Below are positions 13,510-25,617 of a DNA stretch of 64,000 nt, piece after piece (within the stretch, counting starts at the first letter, position 1; the number at the start of each line of letters is the position of its first letter). This stretch comes from Microcebus murinus (taxonomy: Eukaryota; Chordata; Mammalia; Primates; Cheirogaleidae): NCBI RefSeq assembly GCF_040939455.1, contig NC_134109.1:34117501-34181500 (forward strand). The letters run 5' to 3'. A program made the translations under genes and the position numbers. The notes beneath the pieces were generated by a model that worked only from the letters and a program-made list of their open reading frames with translations, searched no databases and was not told the origin of the DNA.

Positions 13510-13737
13510 TTAAAAGATATGGGTTTGAACTGCACGGATAAACCTGTATATGACTATTTTTCAACAAAATGTGGGTCAAATTCATGAAATGCCAAATGAA
13601 ACCTGCATACATGGAGGACCAACATTTTGTATACATGTGGTTCTAACAGTGCTGACTGCAGGACATGAGTATGCACAGATTTTGGTTTATGCGGCGTCCT
13701 AGAACCAATCTCCCACGTATACTGAGGGACGACTGTA
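13510..13737. mobile_element. Tigger/pogo-type MITE
   Basis: One end reads 'gggtttgaactgcacgg' and the other 'ccaatctcccacgtatactgagggacgactgta', split here at the T's; both are typical terminal sequences of human Tigger/MER2-type elements. It interrupts the MER5-like hAT element and ends at a TA. Family name is tentative. Confidence 0.6.
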
Positions 13738-13910
13738 TTTTCAGGCTGTGAGTGACATATGCAACTACTCAACTCTCCTGTTACAGAGTGAAACCAGCCA
13801 TGGGTAACGCACAGATGAATTAGCAAGGCTACGTTCTAACCAAACTTTAATCTTCATTTATCATTATCTTTCTAAGTATAAAAGAATATTTCTTTAAAGA
13901 AAATAGAAGT

Positions 13911-14110
13911 TTTGACCAGCCTGAGCAAGAGCAAGACCCTGTCTCTACTAAAAATAGAAAATTTAGCTGGGCACAGTGGTGCCCACCTATAGTCCCAGCT
14001 ACAGGGGAGGCTGAGGCAGGAGGCTCACTTGAGTTTGAGGTTGCAGTGAGCTGCTATTTTGCCATTACATTCTACCTGGGGCAACAGAGAGACTCTGTCT
14101 CAATAAAAAA
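13911..14110 (+). mobile_element. Truncated Alu
   Basis: 'gaccagcctgagcaagagca' then 'ctctactaaaaatagaaa', an Alu left-arm remnant and right arm ending in a short A tail. The 'gagcaagagcaagaccctg' wording is typical of strepsirrhine Alus. The 5' part is missing. Confidence 0.85.
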
Positions 14111-14477
14111 GAACTAGTTTTACAAAAACAGAGTAAATATAAATACTGGATTTCTCTGACTCAGAATAAATCCTGAATAATTAGTCTTTAGTAATTACTT
14201 TTTAAAGAATACAACAACATTAGTAACATGAGTTCACACTCACTGAGTGTACAGCTTTTCTTCAAAAAATTCTACATCCCCTTATTAACTGTAAATACTG
14301 TGATTATATATACATTTCAAGCTAGCTACATAATAGTCACAATTAAAACCAAATCAAAAGCCAAGTCTCATTCAGTAAGTATATGACCAATTTTTCTATT
14401 TTGAAATGTTCAAGTAAAGAAAGACTGAGTTTTGGTAATAAAAACATCATTAGTGAAACCCATAATATCACTTTTCA

Positions 14478-14986
14478 AAATATATATATTTTTTTTATTT
14501 TAAAATATTACAGGGGTACAAATGTTTTTGGTTACATGGGACACTTTTGTAATGCTTGAGTCAGGGTTATAAGTGTACCCATCACCCAAATATTCTTCAC
14601 TGTACTGATCAGGTAGGTTTTCACCTATCCCTTCCTCTTGACTCCCCTTTGCTTGATATCCACTGAGTTTTACTTCCTTCTGGGCACATGTGTGCTCATT
14701 GGTTAGTTCCAATTTAACAGCAAGTACATGGGGTATTTTTCCATTCTTTAGATACTTCACTTAGGATAACAGTCTCCAGCTCCATCCTAATGGTTGCAAA
14801 AGGCATTAATTCATCCTTTTTTTTAAATCCTTTTTATGGATAAAAAGGATTTTTATCCTTTTTATGGCTGAGTAGTATTCCATGATATACATATACCATA
14901 TTTTGTTAATCCACTCCTGAATCGATGGGCACTTGGGTTGATCACACATCTTTGCAATTGTGAATTGTGCTGCAAAATATATTTTT
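14478..14986 (-). mobile_element. L1 3' end, minus strand
   Basis: Starts with a T-rich tract (the reverse of the A tail) followed by 'ttacaggggtacaaatgttt', an L1 3' UTR. The ORF2 end reads backwards through 'ggctgagtagtattccatg' to 'gaattgtgctgc'. Short repeats 'aaaatatat' at both ends are a plausible TSD. An extra 'atcctttttat' / 'ataaaaaggat' palindromic duplication lies at 14816-14868. Confidence 0.8.
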
Positions 14987-15395
14987 TAAGTCATGATAAA
15001 AATCCCAGGCCAAATACATATATTTTTCCAAGCAATCTATTATTATGTAAATAATTATTTATGGTGATAGTTGAAATTATTTGTTTAATAAATATGTTTA
15101 ATTCATAATTTCCCAAAGTGCTTGGGAAAGGGCTATGTTATTAAATTTTAAAATACTTTATAAAAGCAGGTCACAGGCCAGATTCGCCTGTGGGCAACAG
15201 TTTGCCAATCCCTACACTAGACCATGGTGTTAATATCCAGTGTAGGAATGGAAGTTCTTATGACACAGAGAATCCAGAAGAACAACTACACCACTGTCTC
15301 CAATTCTATTTGTTCTCATTGCCATTTAATACTCTTGAAACTACATTTCATTTTGTGTGTTTAGCAGTGAACATTCTAATACATAAGAATTATCT

Positions 15396-15678
15396 GGCCG
15401 GGTATGATAGCTCATGCCTGTAATACCAGGACTTTGGGAGGCCGAGGTAGGAAGATCACTTGAGCCCAAGAGTTTAAGACCAGCCTGGGCAACACAGGGA
15501 AAGTTTTAAAATTAGCTGGGCATGGTGGCATGTGCTTGTAGTCCCAGCTACTCTGAAGGCTGAGGCGGGAGGATCATTTGAGCCCATTGGAGGCTGCAGT
15601 GAGTTGTGATTACACCCCCCACACTCCAGCCTGGGCAACAGAGCAAGACCCCGTCTGTTATAAAAAAAGAGAAAAAGA
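15396..15678 (+). mobile_element. AluJ-like dimer
   Basis: Full dimer beginning 'ggccgggtatgatagctcat', with middle and terminal A-rich stretches. TSDs are 'aagaattatct' (15385-15395) and 'aaggaattatct' (15679-15690), one mismatch. It lacks the lemur-type right-arm variant, so it is an older AluJ-type copy. Confidence 0.9.
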
Positions 15679-15690
15679 AAGGAATTATCT

Positions 15691-17139
15691 AAAATTTCAA
15701 ATGATAAATTACTCATTTCCTATTGGCTCTCATAGAAAAGAGACTTAACAGAATTTCACAAAACATAATGATACTATGAACTCATAAAACATGCTACAGC
15801 ATCAATGCAAATTATAAATACTGAATTACATCGTAGGCATTAAACATATTATTTAATGAAATTTATTACTGAAATTATTTCAGATAACTTTTTAGTATAA
15901 ATTTAACTCATATAGAAATAGATTAATTAAAAAATGCCTTAGTATCCAGCAAAACACACTAGTACTTATTAAAGGATGAAGTGGAGATGCGGATTCCTGT
16001 GATGGACAAATATAGGAGTAAAGAAAAGTACACATCTCCAAATATAAAATATTAGCATATAGAAATTTTCTATTTGTGAAGGAACAGCTATTAAGTCACT
16101 TCATTCCCAAATAATTGACAAATAATAAATTATCATTTATTGAAAAATAAATTTCAACTATTCAAAGTCTTTTAAAAAACACAAGTTAAAGATCTTTCTA
16201 ATGAGGACTTCTCTTTTATGGATAATTTTGTTTATGTGATAAATCCTTTAAAGAGAAAATCAAAGAAATTCACAGCATCTTTAGGAAATGAAAAATTTAA
16301 TTCTTTATATTACAAATCTTAAAACTCTCAAACTGTGGTCTCTGAATCCCTGTGGCTTTGAGACCCTTTTAGGGTATCTTTTACAAGGTCAAAACTACTT
16401 TTGTAAAAATAAAAAGACAGTATTTGCCTTTTCCACTGTGTTAAAATATGCATGGATGGTACTAAACTGATGGTGGGTAAAATTGTTCTGTCTAGCATGA
16501 ATCAAAACAGAAGCCTAAACCATACTGATATTCATTTTATTCTTTGCCATCACGTATCCCAGTTGAAAGGAAAATCTGAAAAGGAAATTTCATTTAAGCA
16601 TGTCCTAATGAAGCAGTAAAAACCATAATTTTATTAAATTGCAACCCTTGAGAACATGTGTCCTTTAAATTCTGTGTGTCGAAATGGGAGGGTGCAAAAG
16701 TATTTTTGCTACATTCTGAAGTACGATGGTGTTCTCCACATACATGTGTAAAATTGTTTGAGTTGCAAGCTAAATGAACTGCTTTTTACATGTACTTATT
16801 CAGGTTTGAGTATTTAGCAAACATCTTAAAAATGAATAAAATGAATGTGTTACTTGAAGGAAAACTGTAATTTTTTATACTGATAAAATTTGAAAATTAA
16901 AATAAAAATCAGGTTTTCAGAAAACTTGTATTTATCGTTTTACATTTGACAGCTTCCTAATATTTAAAGATTTTTCTGATGAGGTCAGTGATACTAGTAA
17001 TACATATGAATATTTAATATTATATAATGAAATGTGTCAATATATGAAAGACCTGCATAATTTCAGTGAAACAATGCTTTCCAAATGACTAAAATCATGC
17101 ATGTAATAAAGATCCACTCAGTGCCCCCAAAAAAGACCA
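15691..17139. other. Intron sequence without gene or clear repeat
   Basis: AT-rich unique-looking sequence. I see no exon or RNA gene. Confidence 0.5.
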
Positions 17140-19240
17140 ACGAAATCTTTTAAATTAACTTTTTTATTTTGAGATAATCGTAGATATTCATGAAGCTGTA
17201 ATAATACAGAGATAACCTTTACCCAGCTTCCCACAATTACAACATCTTATAAAACAATAATATTATATCTAGCCCAGGCTACGGAGTGAGACTCTGTCTC
17301 AAAAAAAAAAAAAAAATTATAATCAAGGTACATTGATGTAGTCAAGACACAAAATATTTCCATCACCTTAGGAATCCCTTATATTGTCCATTTACTTCTA
17401 TCTTCTCCCCACTATAGGATTACAAATCTATAGGTTTATGTCATTTGTATAATTTGGAAAATTTTCAACCTATTATTTTTTCAGTTCTTTCCTCTTTCTC
17501 CTTTCTTCTAGTATTTCAATGATATGAATATTAAATCTTTTGTTACAGTCACATAGGTCCCTATGGCTCTGTTTTTGTTTGTTTGGTTAGGTTTTCGAAG
17601 TCTATTCTGTGGGACTCCCCCCCCCCATTTCCTCTCTGTTGTTCAGATTGGGTAATTTCTATTTTTCTACTTTCCAGTTCACTGATCCTTTCCTTTGTGC
17701 ACTCTATTCTACTACTGAGCACATCCAATTTGATTTTCTTCTTTCAGTTATTGTATTTCTTAGTTCTAAAATTAGCATTTTTACCTCCTTTATACATTCT
17801 ATTTCTTTGCTGAGACTTTATATTTTTTCATTTTTTAAAGAATTTTTATAATTGAAAGATTTTTACGATGGCTGATTCAAAATATTTGTCAGATAATTCT
17901 AACATCTCTGTTGCCTCTATGTCAGCACCTATTAATAGTTTTTCTTTTTTCATTCAGTTTGAGATCTTCCTGGTTCTTGGTATGATAAGGTGATTTTCAA
18001 GTGAACCCTAGACATTTTAGGTATTATGAGACCGTGGATCTTAAACTTTCAGTTTTAGCTAGCTTCCTCTGACATTGCTTTGTCATGGGAAGGTGGGCAT
18101 TGCCTTGGTTTTTTCAGATGGGGTTAGAAGTCTAAGTTTCTCCCTTGGTCTCAGATGATACCAGAGAGAAGTCTCCTATTTCCTGCTGAGGAGGGTGGGA
18201 ATTCCAGCTCCCTACTGGGCTTCCACTGCTACATACATACCTGGCTAGGAGAGGTAAGAGTTACTCATTACTGCTTTCTGTGTAGCTGCCACTAATGGGA
18301 TGGGTGGGAGAGTGGATTCTTTATTGCTTGGCAGCAGCAAAAGTCCTAACTCTCCAGTCAACTTCCTCTGAGACCAACCTAGTAGGTAAGGAAAGGAGTA
18401 CTTCTTCACTGTCATGTTGGGGTAGAACTCCAGGCTCCACATGAGAATTTCACTGACACTGGGTAGGGGCTGGGGTTGGCAGGCTACTTCTCATTACCAC
18501 TTGGTAGAGGTAAAAGTCCCAGCTCCCTTCTCTGACACCACCCTAGCAAGGGGATTGGGGTACTTTATTATAGCTTAAAAAGAGAGTGCAAATCTAGGAT
18601 CCCCACTCAAGCTTTGCTGGCATGGGTGGGTGTGAGTCCACAATTTTTCTCTGATGTTTGGCTAGAGTAGAGCAGTAATTGTGTAAGTTTTCTATCTTGT
18701 TAGTCTTCCTTTCTTAGTCCTTCACCTAGAGAGAAAAGCTTTTCTTAGGGCTCATTTTGGTCAGTGTTTGTCAGTATTTCTAGATTGAAACTGTGTTATC
18801 TACAAGTATGAAATATATTAGTCAAAAAGAAAAGCCAAGAACATATTATCATGTTGCTTCTTGGGTCCCAAGGTCTTGGACCATCTTCTCTTCACCTTTC
18901 AGATTTTTCTTATGTTTGTTTTATATATGATGTTTAGGACTTCTAGCTGTACTTAGCATGAGGAATAGGGAAAAGTACATCTACTCCATTGTCCCAGAAT
19001 TGGAAGTCTCTAGAAAAGACTTTATATTTTTAGAATAGTTTTAGGATCACATCAAAGTTCTGCAGAAGGTATAGATAGTTCTCATATACCCTCTGCACCT
19101 GTACATGCATATAGCCTCCCCCGTTATCAACATCTCCCATCAGAGTGGTACATTGGTTATAATTGATGAACTGATATTGACACATAATTATAACCCAAAG
19201 TCCATAATTTATGTTAGGGTTCATTCTCAGACCATGCCTA
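17140..19240 (-). mobile_element. Old L1M fragments, minus strand
   Basis: 17140-17400 and 19040-19240 carry reverse-strand L1M 3'-UTR-like text ('acagagataacctttaccca', 'cctcccccgttatcaacatc'). 17460-18800 matches another L1M-derived section ('ttccagttcactgatccttt', 'gtcagataattctaacatct') followed by GC-richer imperfect repeats. An Alu 3' fragment sits within it. Heavily decayed; several separate insertions may be lumped here. Confidence 0.6.
17258..17316 (+). repeat. Alu 3'-end fragment
   Basis: 'tagcccaggctacggagtga' then 'gactctgtctc' and an A15-16 tail: only the last ~45 bp of an Alu, in the old L1M. Confidence 0.75.
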
Positions 19241-19659
19241 TATAATTCACTATTATTTTCCAGGCCCTACCATATTAAGTTAACACACAGTAGGCACACA
19301 ATAAATATTCACTGACTTTTTAAAGTTCTTCTAAATTCATGGTTTAGTGAAAGAGGAGAAGAAAAATTTTAAAGTATTTTAAAATACCCTAATTGCATTT
19401 CACCCGTTTGTGTTAAAGAAAAATATCCAGACTTAATTATATCACTTCCATTCTAATTGGACTGTAAAAATCTGTACTCAATGCCAGATGTCTAAGTGAA
19501 ACTCTGACCAGAATACAAAGGTCACCTCACATCACATTGTGCAACTAATATATTTTCCCAATTCTGACCATACTTTTAGTTAATCCCTAATAAAAGGAAA
19601 GATACAACTTTAGAGGAAGAAAAGAAAAATACCACCATCTTAATCTACTTTTTAAATCA

Positions 19660-20232
19660 CAGCCATGTGTAGTATCACAACTTTTCAGTCAACAATGAAC
19701 CAAATATACAATGGTGGTTCCATAAGATTATAATCGAGTTGAAAAATGCCTATTGCCTAGTGATACTGTGGCCATCCTAATGCTATACTACAATCACTTA
19801 AGTGTTTTATAAATTTAATGTAACCTAAATATACCAGTTTTATAAAGTCTCTAGTAGTGCAGTATTCTAGGCCTTCATATTCACTCACTATTCACTCACT
19901 GAGTTATCCAGAGCAATTTCTTATCTTACAAGCTCCATACATGGTAAGTGGCCTATATAGGTGTACCATTTTTTCTTTACTGTGCTGTATTTTTACTGTA
20001 TCTTTTCTATGTTTAGATGCACAAATACTTATCATTGTATTACAGTTACCTACAGTATTCAGTACAATACCATGTGTATAGGTTTGTAGCCTAGGAGCAA
20101 TGGGCTACACTATATAGCTGTGTAGTAGGCTATATCACCTAGGTTTGTGTAAGTGCACTCTAGGATGTGACAAAATTCACCTAAGGATGCATTTCTCAAA
20201 ATGTATCCCTTTCATTAAGTGACAAATGATTA
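19660..20232 (+). mobile_element. Tc1/mariner-type DNA transposon, internally deleted
   Basis: Begins 'cagccatgtg' with 'tcagtcaacaatgaacca' and ends 'caaatgatta' followed by TA, the same family as the element at 49324-54190. By comparison with that copy the central ~600 bp are missing. No coding capacity. I recognise the family as an old mammalian Tigger- or Kanga-type element but cannot fix the name. Confidence 0.75.
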
Positions 20233-22039
20233 TACAGTCTTTTAAGAAACAAGATAATTTAGGCCTGCACTACTCAAAATATATTTTTCCTCTACCAAAA
20301 TTATGCTATGAAGGTTTTCCTCAATGTGAGCTGTTCAGAAAATGTATTCAATTCTGAAAATGCTTTCAGGAATCCTACTTGATTTCATTAGAAAATATGG
20401 AATCCTATCTTGGCTGTATTTGTTCTGAGTATTCTGAGTAGCAAGTGCCTATAAATCAAACCATGAAGATTGGTGAGGTCATCATTCCCTTTTGATCTTG
20501 GACTTAGGTCTCTCATTATCTCATACATACTTACAAATATACTTAGGCTACAAAAGGAACCAGTGTTGATCAAACTAAAATGCATCCATCAGGTTGCCAG
20601 AGAATAAATGTTTGTATTGTGTACCAACAAAGTACTCAATGTTAGAACAGAGCTGCCTGAAAAGTGGGGGAAAAGGCAAGTTTATCAATGTATATTCACT
20701 ATATATTGAGTCTGTTACTTCCTTACTATTTCCATTACCCATTCTTTCATTTAGTCACTAAATCATTCATTCACACATTCATTCATCCATTCCTTCATTT
20801 ATCCATCTATTTAAGGAATATTTCTGATGGACCTACTGTGCATTAACCACTATAGTATGTGGTAGTGATATAACAATAAACATGAACACAGTTTCTGGCC
20901 TTAAGGAGGTTATAATCCATTTAGAAATACAGACAGTACATAGACAATTATAATATAGCATAAAAAGCTACAATGTGTACTTAGAATAAACACAGGATGA
21001 GCACATGGGAGATGATGGGGAAATGCCTAAGCTCAGTCAGTTCAACAACTTTCTATTTTCCTTTTCCAAAATGGATTGCCTTAAATTTAAAATCAGGCTT
21101 CCTTCTAAATTTTATTTACATTTCATTTCACCCAGACAGCAAAAAAATATTTGGGTAATTATCCTTTACTATACTGTCTAGGTAACAGCAAGGGCCGGTC
21201 TTTTTGAAACTGCCACTAAAAACTCCAGAAGTCTAATATTATGGAAATTTTGACAGCTGTGTAGAGGTAATTTAGTTCTCCATACTCTCTCAAAGAGTAA
21301 TACTTTAAAATTGTTAAATTCTAAAACATCTTGAAAAGAAAAGTATTGTATCTTTTCATTTTTCTTTTAGCATTTTCTTCCTAATTTGGGCTCAATCGCA
21401 AAGCAGGTGTTTCTTTGGAAGCTCATTACTTAGAATTAGTAAACTTCTTTGCCTGCCTGTTTGATTATCTTCCCAACCCACAGCCAACAATCTTCCAAGG
21501 GAAATTCCATACAGGAGTTCACATACAGGACTCAAATGCCATTATTCCATTGAGGCTTTTCCTTTGCCACTATTAAATCTCACTTTCAGTTTCACTTTAA
21601 TTCTCTTTAGTCTCATTCCTCAGATATCAATATGAACGAAAACAAAATCAAATGAAACCAAAAAGTCTATTTCTCTTCCTGTGAACAAACATTGAGAAAG
21701 CATTTTTTAAAGTATATCATGAGAGAACAATTAAATGATCAAAAAAAAAATACACCTATAGGCCATATAGAAAAATATTTAAAAACATTTTAATGCCAAT
21801 GCCTAGGAGTTCAGCACTTAGATATATTCATCATATTTTTAATAACGTAGCAACACAAATTAAAACCAAATGTGATAACCATAACAACAAAGTCAAAGCT
21901 GTAGAAAGAGTACAATGACAGGCTGTCCATTACAATGCAGTTTTATGACTTTGGATAAATCATAACTTTGTTGAGCTTTAGTTTTTACAATTTGAAATTA
22001 AAAAGAATTAAACTAATTGAAATAACTCCCACATAGAAA
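20233..22039. other. Intron sequence without gene
   Basis: 20755-20800 is TTCA-rich. It runs into a decayed ancient LINE- or MIR-era repeat to about 20950 ('gatggacctactgtgcatta', 'ggccttaaggaggttataat'). The rest is unique-looking; no splice-bounded coding sequence seen. Confidence 0.45.
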
Positions 22040-22270
22040 AGGAAATTTCAACAGTAGTGTGGCAGAAAGACCCTAAGTGATTCCCTGCAATGTTTCCAAC
22101 TCCTGCTATTCACACCTTTGTGTAATTCCCTCCCCTTGAGTGTAGATGAAATCTGTGACTTGCTTCTAACCAATAGAATATCACAAAGGTGACAGTATGC
22201 ACTCCCATGGTTAGGCAACATTATATGGTCAAAGGTAATAGGAGCTGTTGTCTTCAGCTAACCAAAGGGT

Positions 22271-22690
22271 AGTGTCTTATTCTGTTTTATGTTGGTACAA
22301 CAGAACATAGACATGATAGACTGTAATTTATAAAGAAAAGAAATTTCTCATAGTTCTGGAAGATGGGAAGTCCAAGGTCAAGCAGGGAGCTTACAACTAG
22401 AGAGTGCCTTCTTGCTTTGTAATCCCATGGCAGAGGTGAAAGGGAACGTGCATGCACAAGAAAGGAAAGTGGGAGTGGGGGCATCAGGGAGAAATAGAGG
22501 GAGCTGAACTCATTCTTTTATCAGGAACCTACTCCTCCAAGATAACGGCATTAATCCAGCAGTCTTCAACAATTTTGGCATCAAGGACCAGTTTCATGAT
22601 AAACAATTAATCCATGGATGGGGGTTGGGGGTGAGTGGGAGGGTTAAGTTTCCAACACATGAACTTTGGGGAAGCATTCAAACTATAGCG
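22271..22690 (-). mobile_element. MST/MLT-type MaLR LTR, minus strand
   Basis: 'actgtaatttataaagaaaa', 'gttctggaagatgggaagtc' and the end 'caacacatgaactttgggg' are a reversed MaLR LTR lying within the MLT1 copy. It is itself cut by a hAT fragment at 22557-22635. Confidence 0.65.
22557..22635. mobile_element. hAT transposon end fragment
   Basis: 'cagcagtcttcaacaatttt' then 'ggcatcaaggaccagtttca' match the terminal sequence of the hAT copy at 45956-46424 read in reverse. Only one end is present. Confidence 0.65.
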
Positions 22691-22975
22691 GGCGGCAAAA
22701 AATCCCAGTCATACAACCACAAAGATATGAATTCTTTCAAAAATATGAATGACTTTGGATACAATTCTTCCCAAGTTAAGCCTCCAGATGAAAATGTAAC
22801 CCAATCAAAACCTTGATTGTAATCTTGGGGCAACCTGAGAAGAGAACCCAGTTAAGTTGGCCCCAAATCCTAACTGGAAACTGTGAGATAATAAATGTGT
22901 GTTGTTTTAAACAAGGAAGTTTGTGGTGATTTATTACATAGAATAGAAAGCTAATATATATAGAAAGTGCAATCA

Positions 22976-24520
22976 TGGATATGAAAATTTTGTTTTAATC
23001 ATTAATTTTAACTCTCATTCACTTTGAGCCAAACTGGGTTTTCTAAGCAGCATAACATATTCATTCTTTCTCATAATCTCTCTCTGTCTCTCCTCCCTTT
23101 TTTCCTTCTTTCTTTCCTCCCTGCCTGCCTATAATCATTCTTTCATTCCTTCTTTTTGCTGGCCTTTCTTTTTAAACAAAAGCTTCACTGAAAGAATTAA
23201 TTCCTGGTTCATTAGTGCTCTCATCAAATTTTTGTATGTCTCTATAATAATATTCCTCAGTAAAGGTATTATAATGGAATGGTGAATGAGAATGTTTGAC
23301 ACCTTTTTCTTATATGGTTTATGGCGTTGAAATTTCTTTTTAAAATTAAAGTATGATAAAACTAGAAATAACATGTCATGTTATTTCAATTGCTATTTAG
23401 CAAGTTGTAATTAAAGTAATAAATCCATCTGAGTCACTTCACAGTTGTGAATGTGTACTATTATAATATACAGTCAATAATAATATCAAATAGGGAATAT
23501 CAATTGAACTATACAGTCCTTTTAAAATTATTACAGACATTACTACCATATCTAAATTGAGATAATATGTGTAGGCAAAAGCAGAACAATAATTCTTGTC
23601 AATGCATAAGTTCTTCCTTAAATTAACAACTGAGAATCAAGACAGTGAATATCTCTTAGTTTTTGTTACTCTTGTCTTTGAGAATCACCTTCTTTCCCAT
23701 TTAATTACAGTATCCCACCATTCTGGCCACAGGCATCTGTCCTGTGACAAGTCAATCAAAATAGCCTATCCCCTGGCCACAGTGATTGGTTAAGGTGTGA
23801 GCACATGACAAAATTAATTAAATCATTACTCTTCATGGGATTTTACATTTGATGAAGATCATGAAACTAGAGAGAAGGGAAGGGAGGGAATCAGAGTAAG
23901 TTATCAGCCATATTCTTTGTTTTGTGGAAAGAGACTGATTGCCTGAGTCTAACGCCAAAAAGACGAGAATAGATGATGGCACAGAATGAGAAAAACAGAC
24001 CCCTAATTAAGTCCTTGAGGTTTCCACAACTGACCTGGTATCTGAAGTTCTTTCATGATTCTCTAAGAAGTACTCCTAAGTAACCTAGTCCAATCAAGGC
24101 CCAATTTGCTTTTTAAGCTAGTTAGAATTAGGTTTCTAGCCCCTGAAAATGAAAAAAAAATCAACTAAAGTGATACATTATTTCATTAAAAATGTTTACA
24201 TACTGGATTGGCTATCTATATGCCTCAGGCAGAAAACTTAAATATTATCCATCTTGGATGATATGTTCATTGATTATAGAAAAAAATGTCTGTTAAGTCT
24301 AACTGCTACAGAATTTAAGCATCTACTAATGCTTTTAAATTCAATACATTCTAAAATGAATGAATTCATTAAAAAATTTAACATATACTCTCAGGAAATG
24401 ATGAAAAGTGAAAATGAAGGAATGTCTTCTAAAAGCAAAGTTATGTCTTTGGATTTGCAGTTCTGACATAGAACACACTGCCATAATACCATAGTACCAG
24501 CCTAGATTAAGCTGTATTGA
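22976..24520. other. Intron sequence without gene
   Basis: A pyrimidine-rich stretch at 23060-23160. 23690-24150 has the look of an old LTR-like repeat ('ggccacagtgattggttaag') but I cannot assign it. No exon recognised. Confidence 0.4.
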
Positions 24521-24535
24521 CATAATATACATTTT

Positions 24536-24868
24536 TTTTTTTTTTTTTTTTGGAGACAGAGTCTCGCTTTGTTGTCCAGGCCAGAGTGAGTGCCGTGGCG
24601 TCAGCCTAGCTCACAGCAACCTCAAACTCCTGGGCTCGAGTGATCCTTCTGCCTCAGCCTCCCGAGTAGCTGGGACTACAGGCATGCGCCACCATGCCCG
24701 GCTAATTTTTTATATATATATCAGTTGGCCAATTAATTTCTTTCGATTTATAGTAGAGACGGGGTCTCGCTCTTGCTCAGGCTGGTTTTGAACTCCTGAC
24801 CTTGAGCAATCCGCCCGCCTCGGCCTCCCAAGAGCTAGGATTACAGGCGTGAGCCACAGCGCCCGGCC
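24536..24868 (-). mobile_element. Lemur-type Alu (young)
   Basis: Complete minus-strand Alu with 'tcagttggccaattaatttc' in the middle and the diagnostic 'gagcaatccgcccgcctcgg'. Exact 15-bp TSDs 'cataatatacatttt' at 24521-24535 and 24869-24883. Nearly identical to the Alu at 42661-43008. Confidence 0.95.
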
Positions 24869-24883
24869 CATAATATACATTTT

Positions 24884-25617
24884 ATAGACCAATAACTATA
24901 TAATCCATCAAGCACCAAAAAATAACATCATTAAAAATGATAGAAACTTATATTTAGAGGTATTATTACAAACAAGACAGTTTCTGTAGCTGTCTTAGAT
25001 TTAACAGAACCATTGGCAGCAGAGCAAAATGAAAAAATCAGTAATGTTCAAAATACAGCCACTGGAAAAATGCATTTCTATACCAAATTAAATTTATCTG
25101 CAGGGAAACAAAGGATAACAATATAAAAACTCTTCAATTTTGTTTAATAAACACTAAAGTCTGCAAAGATAGTCTAAAATTAAAATTTTATAAATAGTCC
25201 ATAAAAAGCAATAACTAAATTCATCCACCTGAAAATGCAGTATGAAAATGTACAGCTCTAAAGAAGATAACTACTTCAGAAACCACTGTTTATCTTCTGC
25301 TGACTGGCATTTTTAAGAAATACAATTCACCATAGCAACCTGTCTTAACACCAGCAGATAAGTACAGGCTATATTTAGAGATGACTGCTTTCCAGACAGC
25401 AATCCTGCCTTTCCTTCATATTTAATGGCATAATCCAAAGGACCAAAATATCATTTAATCAGATAGACTGTAGTGTGAAGACAAGTATACTCAGGGGGAT
25501 GAGGCTGTGTTTCAGAACTACCAAAACAATAAAATTTCTACCAAAGGTGGCAAAATATATAAAGAAGTACATAAAGGTAAATAAAATTTTCATGGATAAG
25601 AAATTTATACTTAGATA
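24884..25617. other. Intron sequence without gene
   Basis: Unique-looking; nothing recognised. Confidence 0.5.

Larger units (their letters stand above)
13464..15217 (+). mobile_element. MER5-like hAT element, split in three pieces
   Basis: Pieces at 13464-13509 ('ggtggcaaattttttctgca'), 13738-13855 ('gcaactactcaactctcctg' through 'aaccaaactttaatc') and 15160-15217 ('ggccagattcgcctgtgggc', 'cagtttgccaatccc') follow the order of a MER5/Charlie-type non-autonomous hAT. They are separated by a Tigger-like insert, an Alu and an L1. Boundaries are approximate because of divergence. Confidence 0.5.
22040..22975 (+). mobile_element. MLT1-type MaLR LTR, interrupted
   Basis: 5' part 22040-22270 ('gtgacttgcttctaaccaat'); 3' part from about 22691 to 22975 ending 'aataaatgtgtgttgtttta' and 'gtttgtggtgatttattaca', the standard MLT1 3' end. 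Split by a second MaLR LTR in reverse orientation. An old endogenous-retrovirus-related LTR; no internal genes present. Confidence 0.75.
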
